Source: an uncultured Clostridia bacterium | GTDB lineage: Bacteria > Bacillota > Clostridia > Oscillospirales > Ruminococcaceae | Direction of reading: 5' to 3' | Length of the DNA: 64,000 nt | Assembly: GCA_944386285.1 (NCBI GenBank) | Contig: CALXAM010000058.1 | Location: 59,063 to 123,062 of the forward strand | Shown here: piece by piece, positions 1 through 8,021 of the stretch | Layout of the letters: the number at the start of each line of letters is the position of its first letter | Position numbering within the stretch: position 1 is the stretch's first letter | Program-made: the position numbers and the translations under genes | Notes under the pieces: generated by a model | Database searches by the model: none | What the model saw: only the letters and a program-made list of their open reading frames with translations | Told to the model about the DNA's origin: nothing

Positions 1-849
1 AGTGAATCAGTCATTCCGGAACGATTTTTGTGCGTCCACCTGTTCCGTCCGCTGCCCGACGATTTCCTGCCCACGCTCACCGAAACATTCCCTCGCGCTT
101 CCATCGTGCAAGCGGATGAACGGATTTTAAGTGCCATTCCCCTGCCGGAATCGGTACAGCATGCGCTCGATACAGGAAATGTCACCTTTGCGGAGGAATA
201 TGTATCCCTTTATCTGCTGTACCGGCTGGGCGGCATTGTATTAACGCCCGAAACCCGTGCACAGCTTGCACTTAAAACGCTGCGCACCTTGCGTGTCTTC
301 TTCGGTTTTTCGTCGGAAGAGACGTTGTTCACCGGCTGCTTCGGCGCGCTCAAAGGTCATTATGTCATCCGCATGCTCCTTGACAGTTATAACTCACCGA
401 GTATCGTAAATACCGCCTGTCTGCCGCTTGCAAACCGGATGCGTGATCTGTTATGCGTCCAGTTCGGACTGCGCTTAAACGGCAGAAAACAGCTTCTGCA
501 CAAAGAAATTTCCGTGCTTCTCCCAAGTGTGCTTGCCTATGACATGCAAGACGGCGAAAACTGTGCGAAACGCGCCGACATCAAGGTGCCGGACGGCTAT
601 GAGTGTGTAAGCCACGAAGTACTCGCCTTTTGGTCTGCGCGCATTCTTGAAAACTGGAATTTATACAAATCCCTGCGTGATACGCGTCCCGGCACACCGC
701 CGCCAAAACCTGCACCATCATCACAGCGCGGCATCAGTGAAGCAGAGCTTGCCGCACACATTCAACAGGTGATGGATAACTATGAGCACTCCACAAGCTG
801 GCGTATCACAAAGCCGCTGCGCGCACTTGCAAATCTATTCAGAAAGTGA
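1..849 (+). CDS. Glycosyltransferase-like protein, 5' end cut by window (partial)
   Basis: The reading frame is open from base 1, so the gene starts outside the window; the TTG at 28 is internal and not a start I would choose. The segment Y-V-S-L-Y-L-L-Y-R-L-G-G-I around codons 68-80 matches the region ahead of the DXD motif in the GT32/TcdA-like sugar-transfer family, where the usual form is SDxLRxxxLYxxGGIYLDTD. Here the DXD is replaced by L-T-P-E-T, so metal and nucleotide-sugar binding is doubtful. The tail SWRITKPLRAL resembles C-termini of cell-surface glycosyltransferases. It ends 10 bases before the cytidylyltransferase gene and is probably in one polysaccharide operon with it. The family is inferred from short motifs only. 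Confidence 0.6.
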   Translation, partial: SESVIPERFLCVHLFRPLPDDFLPTLTETFPRASIVQADERILSAIPLPESVQHALDTGNVTFAEEYVSLYLLYRLGGIVLTPETRAQLALKTLRTLRVFFGFSSEETLFTGCFGALKGHYVIRMLLDSYNSPSIVNTACLPLANRMRDLLCVQFGLRLNGRKQLLHKEISVLLPSVLAYDMQDGENCAKRADIKVPDGYECVSHEVLAFWSARILENWNLYKSLRDTRPGTPPPKPAPSSQRGISEAELAAHIQQVMDNYEHSTSWRITKPLRALANLFRK

Positions 850-859
850 GGAAAAAGAC

Positions 860-1606
860 ATGCAATTTGCGGTCATCATTCCGGCACGCGCAAACTCCAC
901 CCGGTTTAAAAACAAGCCGCTTGCCGATTTATGCGGCAAGCCGATGATCTGGTGGGTATATCACCGCGCAATCAAAGCCAAGCGTCCCACCTATGTCTAC
1001 GTTGCAACCGACAGTCAGGAAATCTCCGAGGTTTGCCACTCATTTTCAATTCCGACCATTCTCACGTCACCTGATCTTCAAACGAGTACAGAGCGCATCT
1101 ATGAAACATCCAAATCCGTTCCTGCCGATTTTTATGTCTGTGTAAACGGAGATGAACCACTCGTTTCGCCTGATTTGATTGATCGGATTATTCCCGATTC
1201 GCCGCCGGACACGTTTTTTGTATCGAATCTCATGACTGCCGTGCATTCTCCAGCAGAAGTCGTCGACGAATCAAACATCAAGGTTGTGGTGGATACGAAT
1301 CAAAATGCACTGCTTTTCTCCCGCAGTCCGATTCCCCATCCAAAGGCAAGTCTTTCGTTTTCGTACTACAAGCATTTAGGCATTTTGGGCTACACAAAAG
1401 AAGCACTCCGATTTTTTGCAGAAACGAAAAAGGGACCGCTCGAAGCGATCGAGGATATCAACGAACTGCGCTTTTTGGAACACGGAAAATCGGTTCATAT
1501 GATCGCTGTGGAAGCCGACACGCTATCCGTCGATACACCGAAAGACCTTGATTATGTACGAAACGTGTTGAGCGAAGCACTACAAAAAGGAGAAGTGGTC
1601 ATTTGA
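860..1606 (+). CDS. kdsB: CMP-Kdo synthetase-like cytidylyltransferase
   Basis: The 248-residue protein begins MQFAVIIPARANSTRFKNKP, the nucleotide-binding start of 3-deoxy-manno-octulosonate cytidylyltransferases, followed by L-C-G-K-P-M-I-W-W-V and V-N-G-D-E-P-L-V (metal-binding D), and has the family's length. It should couple CMP to a 3-deoxy-2-ulosonic acid using CTP. The frame is open upstream to 782, but ATG 860 has a GAGGAAAAAG ribosome site and fits the family N-terminus. In a Gram-positive there is no lipid A-Kdo core, so the sugar probably feeds a capsule or wall polysaccharide. The stop overlaps the TTG start of the next gene by 4 bases. Exact sugar specificity is not established. 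Confidence 0.85.
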   Translation: MQFAVIIPARANSTRFKNKPLADLCGKPMIWWVYHRAIKAKRPTYVYVATDSQEISEVCHSFSIPTILTSPDLQTSTERIYETSKSVPADFYVCVNGDEPLVSPDLIDRIIPDSPPDTFFVSNLMTAVHSPAEVVDESNIKVVVDTNQNALLFSRSPIPHPKASLSFSYYKHLGILGYTKEALRFFAETKKGPLEAIEDINELRFLEHGKSVHMIAVEADTLSVDTPKDLDYVRNVLSEALQKGEVVI

Positions 1607-3129
1607 GTATCCAGGTTTTAGACTGTACGCTTCGTGACGGCGGTTATGTAAACGACTGGCGTTTTTTAAAAAAGACGACCGCCGCTATTTTGAAAAAGCT
1701 CGCCTGCGCAAACATTGACATTGTCGAATGCGGATTTTTAACCGATGCGCCGCACGACAGCGAATGCACACTGTTCTCTTCACCGGCAGAGATTCAGTCA
1801 CTTCTACCCAAACCATCACATCACACCATGTTTGTCGCAATGATTGCGATGGGAGAGCATGCGCTTTCTCCTGACGAACTGCCGCCGTGTGATCCAAACG
1901 GCATCACCGGTATTCGGCTCACCTTCCACAAAGATGAGATCGACCGTGCGATCGAATGGGCAGCATGGATTCAGCAAAAAGGATACCGCGTATTTATGCA
2001 GCCGGTCGGTACCGTGTTTTATTCAGATTTAGAGCTTCTTTCTTTGGTCGAGCGCATGAATGCACTTTCCCCCTATGCGTTTTATATTGTCGATACGCTC
2101 GGCAGTATGTACCGAAACGATGTTTCGCATCGGTTTTATCTCATGGATAAAAACTTAGACGAGGCAATTCACATCGGCTTTCACGGGCATAATAATTTAC
2201 AGCTTGCATTTTCAAACGCGCAGGTACTCGGTAAAATCCAAACAAAGCGTACACTGATTCTCGATGCCTCTGTCTATGGCATGGGACGCGGTGCGGGCAA
2301 TCTTCCTACCGAGCTCATCACGCAGTATATCAACGAGAACATCGCCACTCGATACGATGTGACAAAAGTAATGGACATTTACGATGAGTACATTGCCGAC
2401 ATTCGAAAGCAGTATGAATGGGGCTACTCAATGGCATATCACATTGCTGCAAGCCATGTCTGCCATCCGAATTATGCCTCGTATCTCATCAATAAGCAAA
2501 CACTCACTGTCAAAGATATTGACACAATTATCCGTCAGATTCCCATAACTGATAAAATGTTGTTTAACCGCGCACTGATTGAGCGATTGTATGTTGCGTT
2601 TCAAAACAAAACGATTGATGACCACAATGCGATTAAAACGCTTTCCCATCTTATTGGTAACCGTCCTGTTCTACTGCTCTCACCGCAGTTTGCCGGTGCA
2701 GATATAAACGATGACGTGCAGGCACTGATCAATCAAACGTCACCATTTGTCATCTCTGTTCATTTCCTGAGTGACAAAATAAAAACCGACGCCTGCTTTT
2801 TCAGTAACCACAAACGTCTTGATCAAATGAATACCGACCTGACCACACAGCCTGGTATCACGTTGATTGTCACGTCCAATCTAAAACCTCCGACGCGCTC
2901 GCAGACAATCGTGGCCGATTACGCAAGTTGCCGCAATACCGAGCCGCTTGTGGCAGATAACGCAGGACTGATGCTTTTAACGCTTCTTGCACGTTGCAAC
3001 GTAAAAAAAGTGTTCTGTGCCGGATTTGATGATTTTTCACCAAACACACAAAATAATGCACATTGCACAGCAATACAATCTGCACTTGAAAACATCAAAC
3101 AAAATATTTTTGTGCACCTACTTTCGTAA
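1603..3129 (+). CDS. DRE-TIM metallolyase (HMGL-like aldolase) with C-terminal MptE/DUF115-like domain
   Basis: Residues 1-270 are an HMGL-like TIM barrel: L-D-C-T-L-R-D-G-G-Y near the N-terminus supplies the catalytic Arg and metal Asp, and H-I-G-F-H-G-H-N-N-L supplies the metal histidines. The branch resembles 4-hydroxy-2-oxovalerate aldolase-like proteins of surface-sugar clusters. Residues from about 350 on (V-I-S-V-H-F-L..., F-F-S-N-H-K-R, ADNAGLMLLTLLARCNVKKV) resemble a second domain that I link to the MptE/DUF115 group, often next to glycan genes. It starts at TTG 1603 inside the end of kdsB, so translation is probably coupled. A plausible role is aldol formation of the keto-deoxy sugar that the neighbour activates; this is inference. 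Confidence 0.72.
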   Translation: MSIQVLDCTLRDGGYVNDWRFLKKTTAAILKKLACANIDIVECGFLTDAPHDSECTLFSSPAEIQSLLPKPSHHTMFVAMIAMGEHALSPDELPPCDPNGITGIRLTFHKDEIDRAIEWAAWIQQKGYRVFMQPVGTVFYSDLELLSLVERMNALSPYAFYIVDTLGSMYRNDVSHRFYLMDKNLDEAIHIGFHGHNNLQLAFSNAQVLGKIQTKRTLILDASVYGMGRGAGNLPTELITQYINENIATRYDVTKVMDIYDEYIADIRKQYEWGYSMAYHIAASHVCHPNYASYLINKQTLTVKDIDTIIRQIPITDKMLFNRALIERLYVAFQNKTIDDHNAIKTLSHLIGNRPVLLLSPQFAGADINDDVQALINQTSPFVISVHFLSDKIKTDACFFSNHKRLDQMNTDLTTQPGITLIVTSNLKPPTRSQTIVADYASCRNTEPLVADNAGLMLLTLLARCNVKKVFCAGFDDFSPNTQNNAHCTAIQSALENIKQNIFVHLLS

Positions 3130-3142
3130 ATTGAAAACACAA

Positions 3143-3182
3143 AAAAGACCACCGGAACAAAACTGTTCCGGTGGTCTTTTTA
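3143..3182. terminator. Bidirectional terminator between the polysaccharide and fibre operons
   Basis: A 13-bp perfect GC-rich stem (3147-3159 with 3164-3176), AAAC loop, flanked by A and T runs. It serves both converging transcription units. Confidence 0.9.
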
Positions 3183-3845
3183 TTCTTCTTGAATGGTATC
3201 GGATTGTTGCATCTTTTGTTGATAAGATTCTAAAAACGTTCCGAAATATTCAGATTCTGCTTTTTTCCTTGCAGCAACCGCTTTTTCAAGTGAATCATAT
3301 CGACCAAGATAGTATCGTTTTCCGCGGAATGTCAACCGTGACGCCCATTTGTTTGTCTGTTTATCATAGTAAACGCCGGGTACGCCACTGCTGTTTGTAC
3401 TGGTTTTAGGAATATTCGTAATACGTGAAAGCTGCGTTCCTTCAACATATCCGGCAGCCTTGCGCATCTTTTCGATTTTCTCCTCACCTAAGCAGCCACA
3501 GCTTCGCGTAGTACCGGATGTAATAGAATCCATCTGCACAAGTACCGTATTCCCGCAGTCGCATTGACATCTCCAAAGTGGAACTTTTCGATTTCCGCGC
3601 ATTGCGGTTTCATTTGTTTTCTCTAAAACCGTCAATTTTCCGTACTTTTTGCCGAGATACGGATTTACGCGCCGACATCCGCAGCTTACATTGTGTCCTC
3701 TTGTCAGATTGTTTGCAGCAACATCAATCACGTTTCCACAGTCGCATCGGCAAGTCCAATATACACGCGGATAGTCTTTTTGTGCGCGGTGCAACACGGT
3801 AAGCATTCCAAAGCGCTTTCCTGTTAAATCCCGAAGCTTCGCCAA
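3180..3845 (-). CDS. Zinc-ribbon / AP2 DNA-binding-domain protein
   Basis: The 221-residue protein has two tandem copies of a G-K-x-F/Y-G-x-L-T-V-L ... C-x-C-D-C-G-N ... S-C-G-C module (about residues 9-57 and 64-118), probably zinc ribbons, followed by an AP2-type DNA-binding domain (about 148-195: SGVPGVYYDKQTNKWASRL, Y-Y-L-G-R-Y-D-S-L-E-K-A). Such proteins are common in phages and near homing endonucleases, but no nuclease motif is visible here. The start is TTG 3845 with GGAGG eight bases upstream. It is on the same strand as, and 57 bases beyond, the fibre operon and shares its terminator, so it may be the last gene of that operon. It could be a regulator or a mobile relic. Confidence 0.65.
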   Translation of the reverse strand: MAKLRDLTGKRFGMLTVLHRAQKDYPRVYWTCRCDCGNVIDVAANNLTRGHNVSCGCRRVNPYLGKKYGKLTVLEKTNETAMRGNRKVPLWRCQCDCGNTVLVQMDSITSGTTRSCGCLGEEKIEKMRKAAGYVEGTQLSRITNIPKTSTNSSGVPGVYYDKQTNKWASRLTFRGKRYYLGRYDSLEKAVAARKKAESEYFGTFLESYQQKMQQSDTIQEE

Positions 3846-3902
3846 TTACACCGCCTCCTTTTCCTGGTTTCTTATTGACTTATATGCATGCTGCCTATCA
3901 GA

Positions 3903-4559
3903 TTATTTCTCTAATTTCTGCTCTTTCTTCTTTTTAAACACAAAGAATACAATCAAAACTGCTGCAATTACAATGAAACCAATTCCTACATACAGCAGCA
4001 TGCCAAAATTGTCATCGGTATCCGGCTGCCCCTCCGTAGGGATTTCTTCCACTTTAAATTCCCACGAAAGCGATCCCACTGCGTTTTGGAATGTATTATC
4101 CATTTCCACTGGAACATCAAGTGTAAGAGAAAGTTCCACCTCCGCACCGGAAGCATACGTACCCAAACAAACCCAATCTGTCAAATCAGCAGTTTCATTT
4201 GCCGGCGCTGAAAACAAAATATCATCATCATTTTGTTCTACCGTCAAATTCATTTGTGATAAAAATGCTTCACTATCCTCTTTGGCGCCGAGCGACCGCA
4301 GATATACTTTCACATTCGATTTCTTGGATACGTCATTTTTAATCGTAATCTTTTGGGTCAGTGAATCACCTGGCATTACACCTTTAAAATTATCAAACAG
4401 GTCTGTCGGAGAATATTCGCTGCCTGGTGTAAAAATAAATTCCTGTGCATCGCCGTCATAGAACACCGTTGCATCTGCTGCAAATACGGGAACTGCTGCA
4501 CTCACTGCAAACACCAGCGTAAGAACAACAGAAAAAATTATCTTTCTCATTCGTTTCAT
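3903..4559 (-). CDS. Secreted, C-terminally membrane-anchored surface protein of the SipW operon
   Basis: It has an ordinary Sec signal peptide (MKRMRKIIFSVVLTLVFAV..., cleavage after A-F-A), a beta-rich ectodomain of about 150 residues, a C-terminal membrane helix (about 187-207) and a basic tail (F-K-K-K-K-E-Q-K-L-E-K). There is no LPXTG motif, so it would stay anchored by its helix. The region V-M-P-G-D-S-L-T-Q-K-I-T-I-K-N resembles the P-G-x-x-x-x-K subunit core of TasA/camelysin relatives. It lies 13 bases after a TasA-like gene and may be the membrane base or cap of the fibre. It has no named family that I recognise. Confidence 0.6.
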   Translation of the reverse strand: MKRMRKIIFSVVLTLVFAVSAAVPVFAADATVFYDGDAQEFIFTPGSEYSPTDLFDNFKGVMPGDSLTQKITIKNDVSKKSNVKVYLRSLGAKEDSEAFLSQMNLTVEQNDDDILFSAPANETADLTDWVCLGTYASGAEVELSLTLDVPVEMDNTFQNAVGSLSWEFKVEEIPTEGQPDTDDNFGMLLYVGIGFIVIAAVLIVFFVFKKKKEQKLEK

Positions 4560-4572
4560 CTCTTACGCCCCC

Positions 4573-5133
4573 TTATCCTGTAATGGTACCATCAGTACCA
4601 ATCGTAATGTTCCACGCATCCGATACTGCCCGCGTCGGCTCGCTTTGAATGGCTTCTGCCAAAATTTCAAGCACCTGCCCACCCTCAAGCTGATAGCTTG
4701 TAATCAATTCCGGAGTAGGCTGACCTGCGTCAATCGGCGTTTTACAATAGTAATACGATCCAATTTGAACCCAATCAGCAAGATTTAGTGCATCATCAGA
4801 AGGCAGTTTTCCCGCTCCGCCAACAATCATATCACCATCTTTGTTATAACTGACAAGACGCACGCGGATATATGCGGGAATATCCGAAGTATTTTTGATT
4901 TGTACATTCTCTTTTAATCCGGTATTTTCATTAAACTGTTCTTCTACCTCACACGAAACATGGCTTGGATCAAATGTATTCGTAATCGGGTTTGTTGTTG
5001 CAGTCAGCCAAGCAATCGTTGCCCCAACTGTTCCAACCAATAATACAAGAGCGGCACACCATGCAATCACTTTTTTCGTTGATCGGTTTTGTTTCATTTT
5101 GATTCGAACATGGTTCGTTTCATACAATAACAT
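4573..5133 (-). CDS. TasA/CalY-like SipW-dependent subunit (fourth copy)
   Basis: The 186-residue protein carries a SipW-type signal region, K-K-V-I-A-W-C-A-A-L-V-L-L-V-G-T-V-G-A-T followed by I-A-W-L-T-A-T-T, and a beta-sandwich domain with V-Q-I-K-N-T-S-D-I-P-A-Y-I-R-V-R typical of the TasA/camelysin group. The ATG at 5133 is two bases after the TAA of the VWA gene, and its GGAGGGG site lies within that gene's last codons, so the two are translationally coupled. MKQNRSTKK at residue 13 is an alternative start nearer the signal peptide. A minor fibre subunit or an adaptor for the VWA protein is likely. Confidence 0.75.
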   Translation of the reverse strand: MLLYETNHVRIKMKQNRSTKKVIAWCAALVLLVGTVGATIAWLTATTNPITNTFDPSHVSCEVEEQFNENTGLKENVQIKNTSDIPAYIRVRLVSYNKDGDMIVGGAGKLPSDDALNLADWVQIGSYYYCKTPIDAGQPTPELITSYQLEGGQVLEILAEAIQSEPTRAVSDAWNITIGTDGTITG

Positions 5134-5135
5134 TA

Positions 5136-7283
5136 TTATGCCCCTCCTTTCACGTATTCATTCGCTGCATCCGCATAGCCGTTTAACCACTGTGAATTGC
5201 GGTTCTCATTGATACAAGTAACCGTTTGTTTTGGATTTTCTGCGTCAATTCCAAACGTGTTATTTTGATATGTCTGATCTTGATACCGCCATGACCACGC
5301 GGTCTCTTCCGTCACGATATAGCTGCCTTTCGGAAGCTTTTGAATGGTTGTACTTTCGTTTCCATTCACTGTGACAGTCATATAAAATTCACCGTCTTTT
5401 TGGATATTGAATACATATTTCTCACCGGCTTGACCACCCTGTTTTTGAATCGTCAATGTACCCGACTGAACATAAACCGTAAACGTCTTTTGCAAATCAT
5501 ATGCTGACACAGAACCTTTTTGCGTTGGCGTAACGGTGCAGTCCACTGTGTATGTTGTATCCTCTGTCAAAGCAGGTGTCTGTGCTCCATCTGGTGTCCA
5601 TGTCCAACTACCGGATGAATTTCCGGCCAAAATTGTGTAAATTCCGACTGTTTGATCGCCGTTTTTGACAACATATGAGATATTAACGTAGGCATTATTC
5701 GTGCCATCTACATATGACGGAGACTGAACACGCGTTGTCAAATCAGCTGTTTCTCCAAGGAAAATCGTCTGATTCGATGTGGTGTAATCGTACCGAATTG
5801 GCACATCAACGACAGGAACATCAAAATTTTCCACAAGACCTTTTTCCGCATAGACACCGGAATCCGTGCCATTAGTTGGCACGTTATTTCCGCCGATAAA
5901 GTTTTCTTTCCGTGTAACAGTGAATTCAATGATCAGTTTCTTTCCATAATCACTTGTTGTCCCCGGTTTTGGATTTTCACTAACGAAATATTGATTAAAG
6001 TCAAATCCGGTAACTGAAATGCTGTTTCCTGTAATTGTAGCAACAACATTTTTCGCCGGTTCTTTTGCTCCCCAGCTTGTACCATTGGATGCTGTTGCAT
6101 CAGCGGTATAAATCTGGATATCGGAAGCGTTTTCAGGAACATCAAAATAAGGTGTGACGGTATCCTTTATCACGGTAGAAGCATCCAGTGAAATAGATGG
6201 CTGTGAAATACTATCACTAATTGTCTGGAACACATTATTCAACTCATCAGCATTAGACGCTGTTAAATAGTAGTCACTGCTATCCCGCTCAAAATTCTGA
6301 GTGATTTGATATCCGTAATATCCAATGCCTATAATGGTATCATTTTTATTTTTGATACCAATCTCGGTTGCAGACAAAAAGTTATTGGAAATATAATTCA
6401 AAAACCTGTTCCCCGCAGGAATATCCTGATCTGAAACATCTCCAAGCGCAGTTGTCAAATTCGAATTCCAAACCGATCCCACTTCACCAGTGCACTCGGT
6501 CGTTTGTGTTCCCCAATCAAAATAGTGATAAGTATCGCCATGCAATTGACTCGGTTCCGCATTATAAAAAATACCAACAGAATATACGGAAACACCATTA
6601 TCCTTCAAAGTTTTCGCATGACTAATTGCCGTATTGGCAACGCCAATATCAAAATCACTGCTTTTCGTAGGCACACCATCTGTAAAGACGATGACAACTT
6701 TCTGGCGGCTTGTGTTTTTGCCGGTGTAGTTATATTTCGTCGTCATTAGTTCTTCGGCTCTTTGCATACCAGCGCCGACATTTGTTGCACCGTTTTCATT
6801 TAAATTTCCCACCGTCTGTTTAAGATTTTCCACGCCGTTTGCATCAGCAAATGTCCACTCTTCTAAAATGGTTGCACTCGATCGAAATTCAACCAAAGCC
6901 AGACGATGATCCGCATCTGCAGAATATTTCTGTCCAACGCTGTCAATGAAGTTTTGAACCGCGGTTTTCATTGCTGCTTGACGATTGGTATTTCCAAATG
7001 GGTCACTCATCGAACCCGACTGATCGAGTACCAATACAATGTCAAGCGGAACATCTTTCACTTCGGTTTTTACTTCCCCCGAAGTATATGCTTCCAACGA
7101 AATTTTGTATTGATCTTCTCCAATCTCTTCCGCTGTTTTTCCGAGGAACAGACCATTTTTGTCTTCATCTGTTGCCTGCAAAGTCTCCGGCGCTGTTCCC
7201 TGGGCAAACACGGTTCCCATCGGAAGCACCGCTGCTATTACCAACGCAAAACAGAGAAGAATCGATAAAATTTTACGTTTCAT
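5136..7283 (-). CDS. Secreted von Willebrand factor A-domain surface protein
   Basis: The 715-residue protein has a Sec signal peptide (cleavage near A-F/V-F-A-Q), then a VWA domain from about residue 80 with an intact MIDAS metal site: D-Q-S-G-S at 87-91, a Thr in G-A-T-N-V-G-A-G-M and an Asp in V-I-V-F-T-D-G-V-P. A prealbumin/SpaA-like beta domain (about 610-690, L-T-I-Q-K-Q-G-G ... G-S-Y-I-V-T-E-E-T) closes the protein. Unlike sortase-dependent tip pilins there is no LPXTG or membrane helix at the C-terminus, so retention must be by association, perhaps with the TasA-like subunits on either side. It is probably the adhesive component of the fibre. Confidence 0.8.
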   Translation of the reverse strand: MKRKILSILLCFALVIAAVLPMGTVFAQGTAPETLQATDEDKNGLFLGKTAEEIGEDQYKISLEAYTSGEVKTEVKDVPLDIVLVLDQSGSMSDPFGNTNRQAAMKTAVQNFIDSVGQKYSADADHRLALVEFRSSATILEEWTFADANGVENLKQTVGNLNENGATNVGAGMQRAEELMTTKYNYTGKNTSRQKVVIVFTDGVPTKSSDFDIGVANTAISHAKTLKDNGVSVYSVGIFYNAEPSQLHGDTYHYFDWGTQTTECTGEVGSVWNSNLTTALGDVSDQDIPAGNRFLNYISNNFLSATEIGIKNKNDTIIGIGYYGYQITQNFERDSSDYYLTASNADELNNVFQTISDSISQPSISLDASTVIKDTVTPYFDVPENASDIQIYTADATASNGTSWGAKEPAKNVVATITGNSISVTGFDFNQYFVSENPKPGTTSDYGKKLIIEFTVTRKENFIGGNNVPTNGTDSGVYAEKGLVENFDVPVVDVPIRYDYTTSNQTIFLGETADLTTRVQSPSYVDGTNNAYVNISYVVKNGDQTVGIYTILAGNSSGSWTWTPDGAQTPALTEDTTYTVDCTVTPTQKGSVSAYDLQKTFTVYVQSGTLTIQKQGGQAGEKYVFNIQKDGEFYMTVTVNGNESTTIQKLPKGSYIVTEETAWSWRYQDQTYQNNTFGIDAENPKQTVTCINENRNSQWLNGYADAANEYVKGGA

Positions 7284-7300
7284 CTGTTATGCCTCCCTTT

Positions 7301-7867
7301 TTATTCCTGCGGCCATCCGGCTGCTTTCAAAACATCACTGCCATTGTTCTCAGCCTGAACAGCCTGTGCCTGTACCGTAACAGATGCCCGACAATTTTGA
7401 TAGAGATTGCCCATCTCTTGATGAAACGACACGGATGTAAATAACGGCGTGGTCATCTCATCTGCCGAGATCGGATATTTGTAGTAGTAATAACCGTCCT
7501 TCTCGACCCAATCATCCATATTCAAATCCAACTGAATCAGATTTGTATCTGTTTCGCCGCTCATACCTTCTGCCAGCGTAATGTCTTTGGTCACTTGAAT
7601 CCGCACGTATGCCGGATTATCTCCTGTGTTTTCGACCTGCACAATCTTAGACACTTCTGTTCCCGGAACAATTCCTGTCACATCTTCATATGTAACAAGA
7701 TCACCACCGTCTTCTGCAATTGCTGTTTCCTTGATTTCAATCGCCACATTTCCAGCCGTAACCACATTTGTTGCGGTTCCATTCGCTGTGAAATAAGCTA
7801 CCGTGCCATATGCAGCAATGGAAAGGCAAATAACTGCCATAGCAACAGCCAGCAATTTCTTTCTCAT
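7301..7867 (-). CDS. TasA/CalY-like SipW-dependent subunit (third copy)
   Basis: The 188-residue protein begins MRKKLLAVAMAVICLSIAAY with G-T-V-A-Y-F-T-A-N, a SipW-type cleavage region, then V-T-A-G-N-V-A-I-E-I, P-G-T-E-V-S-K-I-V-Q-V-E-N-T-G-D-N-P-A-Y-V-R-I-Q-V, the hallmark strands of the TasA/camelysin fold. It is most like the fourth copy (both have D-W-V-x-x-G-x-Y-Y-Y). AAGGAGG lies 8 bases before the ATG. It is separated from the preceding subunit gene by a strong hairpin at 7967-7991, so it may be made in lower amount. Confidence 0.8.
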   Translation of the reverse strand: MRKKLLAVAMAVICLSIAAYGTVAYFTANGTATNVVTAGNVAIEIKETAIAEDGGDLVTYEDVTGIVPGTEVSKIVQVENTGDNPAYVRIQVTKDITLAEGMSGETDTNLIQLDLNMDDWVEKDGYYYYKYPISADEMTTPLFTSVSFHQEMGNLYQNCRASVTVQAQAVQAENNGSDVLKAAGWPQE

Positions 7868-7966
7868 GAAATCATCCTCCTTGTCTTTTCCTCTTTATTT
7901 TTAGCCTGCTGTTGGCAGGGCATATGTGAAGACTCCCGTGCAATAAAACCGAAATATCCACATATA

Positions 7967-7991
7967 CCCTGCCTCCATAAAGGAGGCAGGG
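7967..7991 (-). promoter_or_regulatory. Strong intercistronic hairpin in the sipW operon
   Basis: A perfect 10-bp stem (7967-7976 with 7982-7991) with a 5-base loop lies in the 154-base gap between the second and third TasA-like genes. No U-run follows on the minus strand, so it is more likely an RNA-stability or partial attenuation element than a full terminator. It could make the promoter-proximal subunits more abundant. Confidence 0.65.
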
Positions 7992-8021
7992 AAAATATGT
8001 ATGAGTTATGTGTTTAAAGTA

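Noticed and set aside
860..1606. KdsB-like gene as evidence for a Gram-negative host
   Set aside because: All other features (SipW, YpeB, lipoproteins, ribosome sites) are Firmicute-like, and no lipid A or outer-membrane genes are seen.
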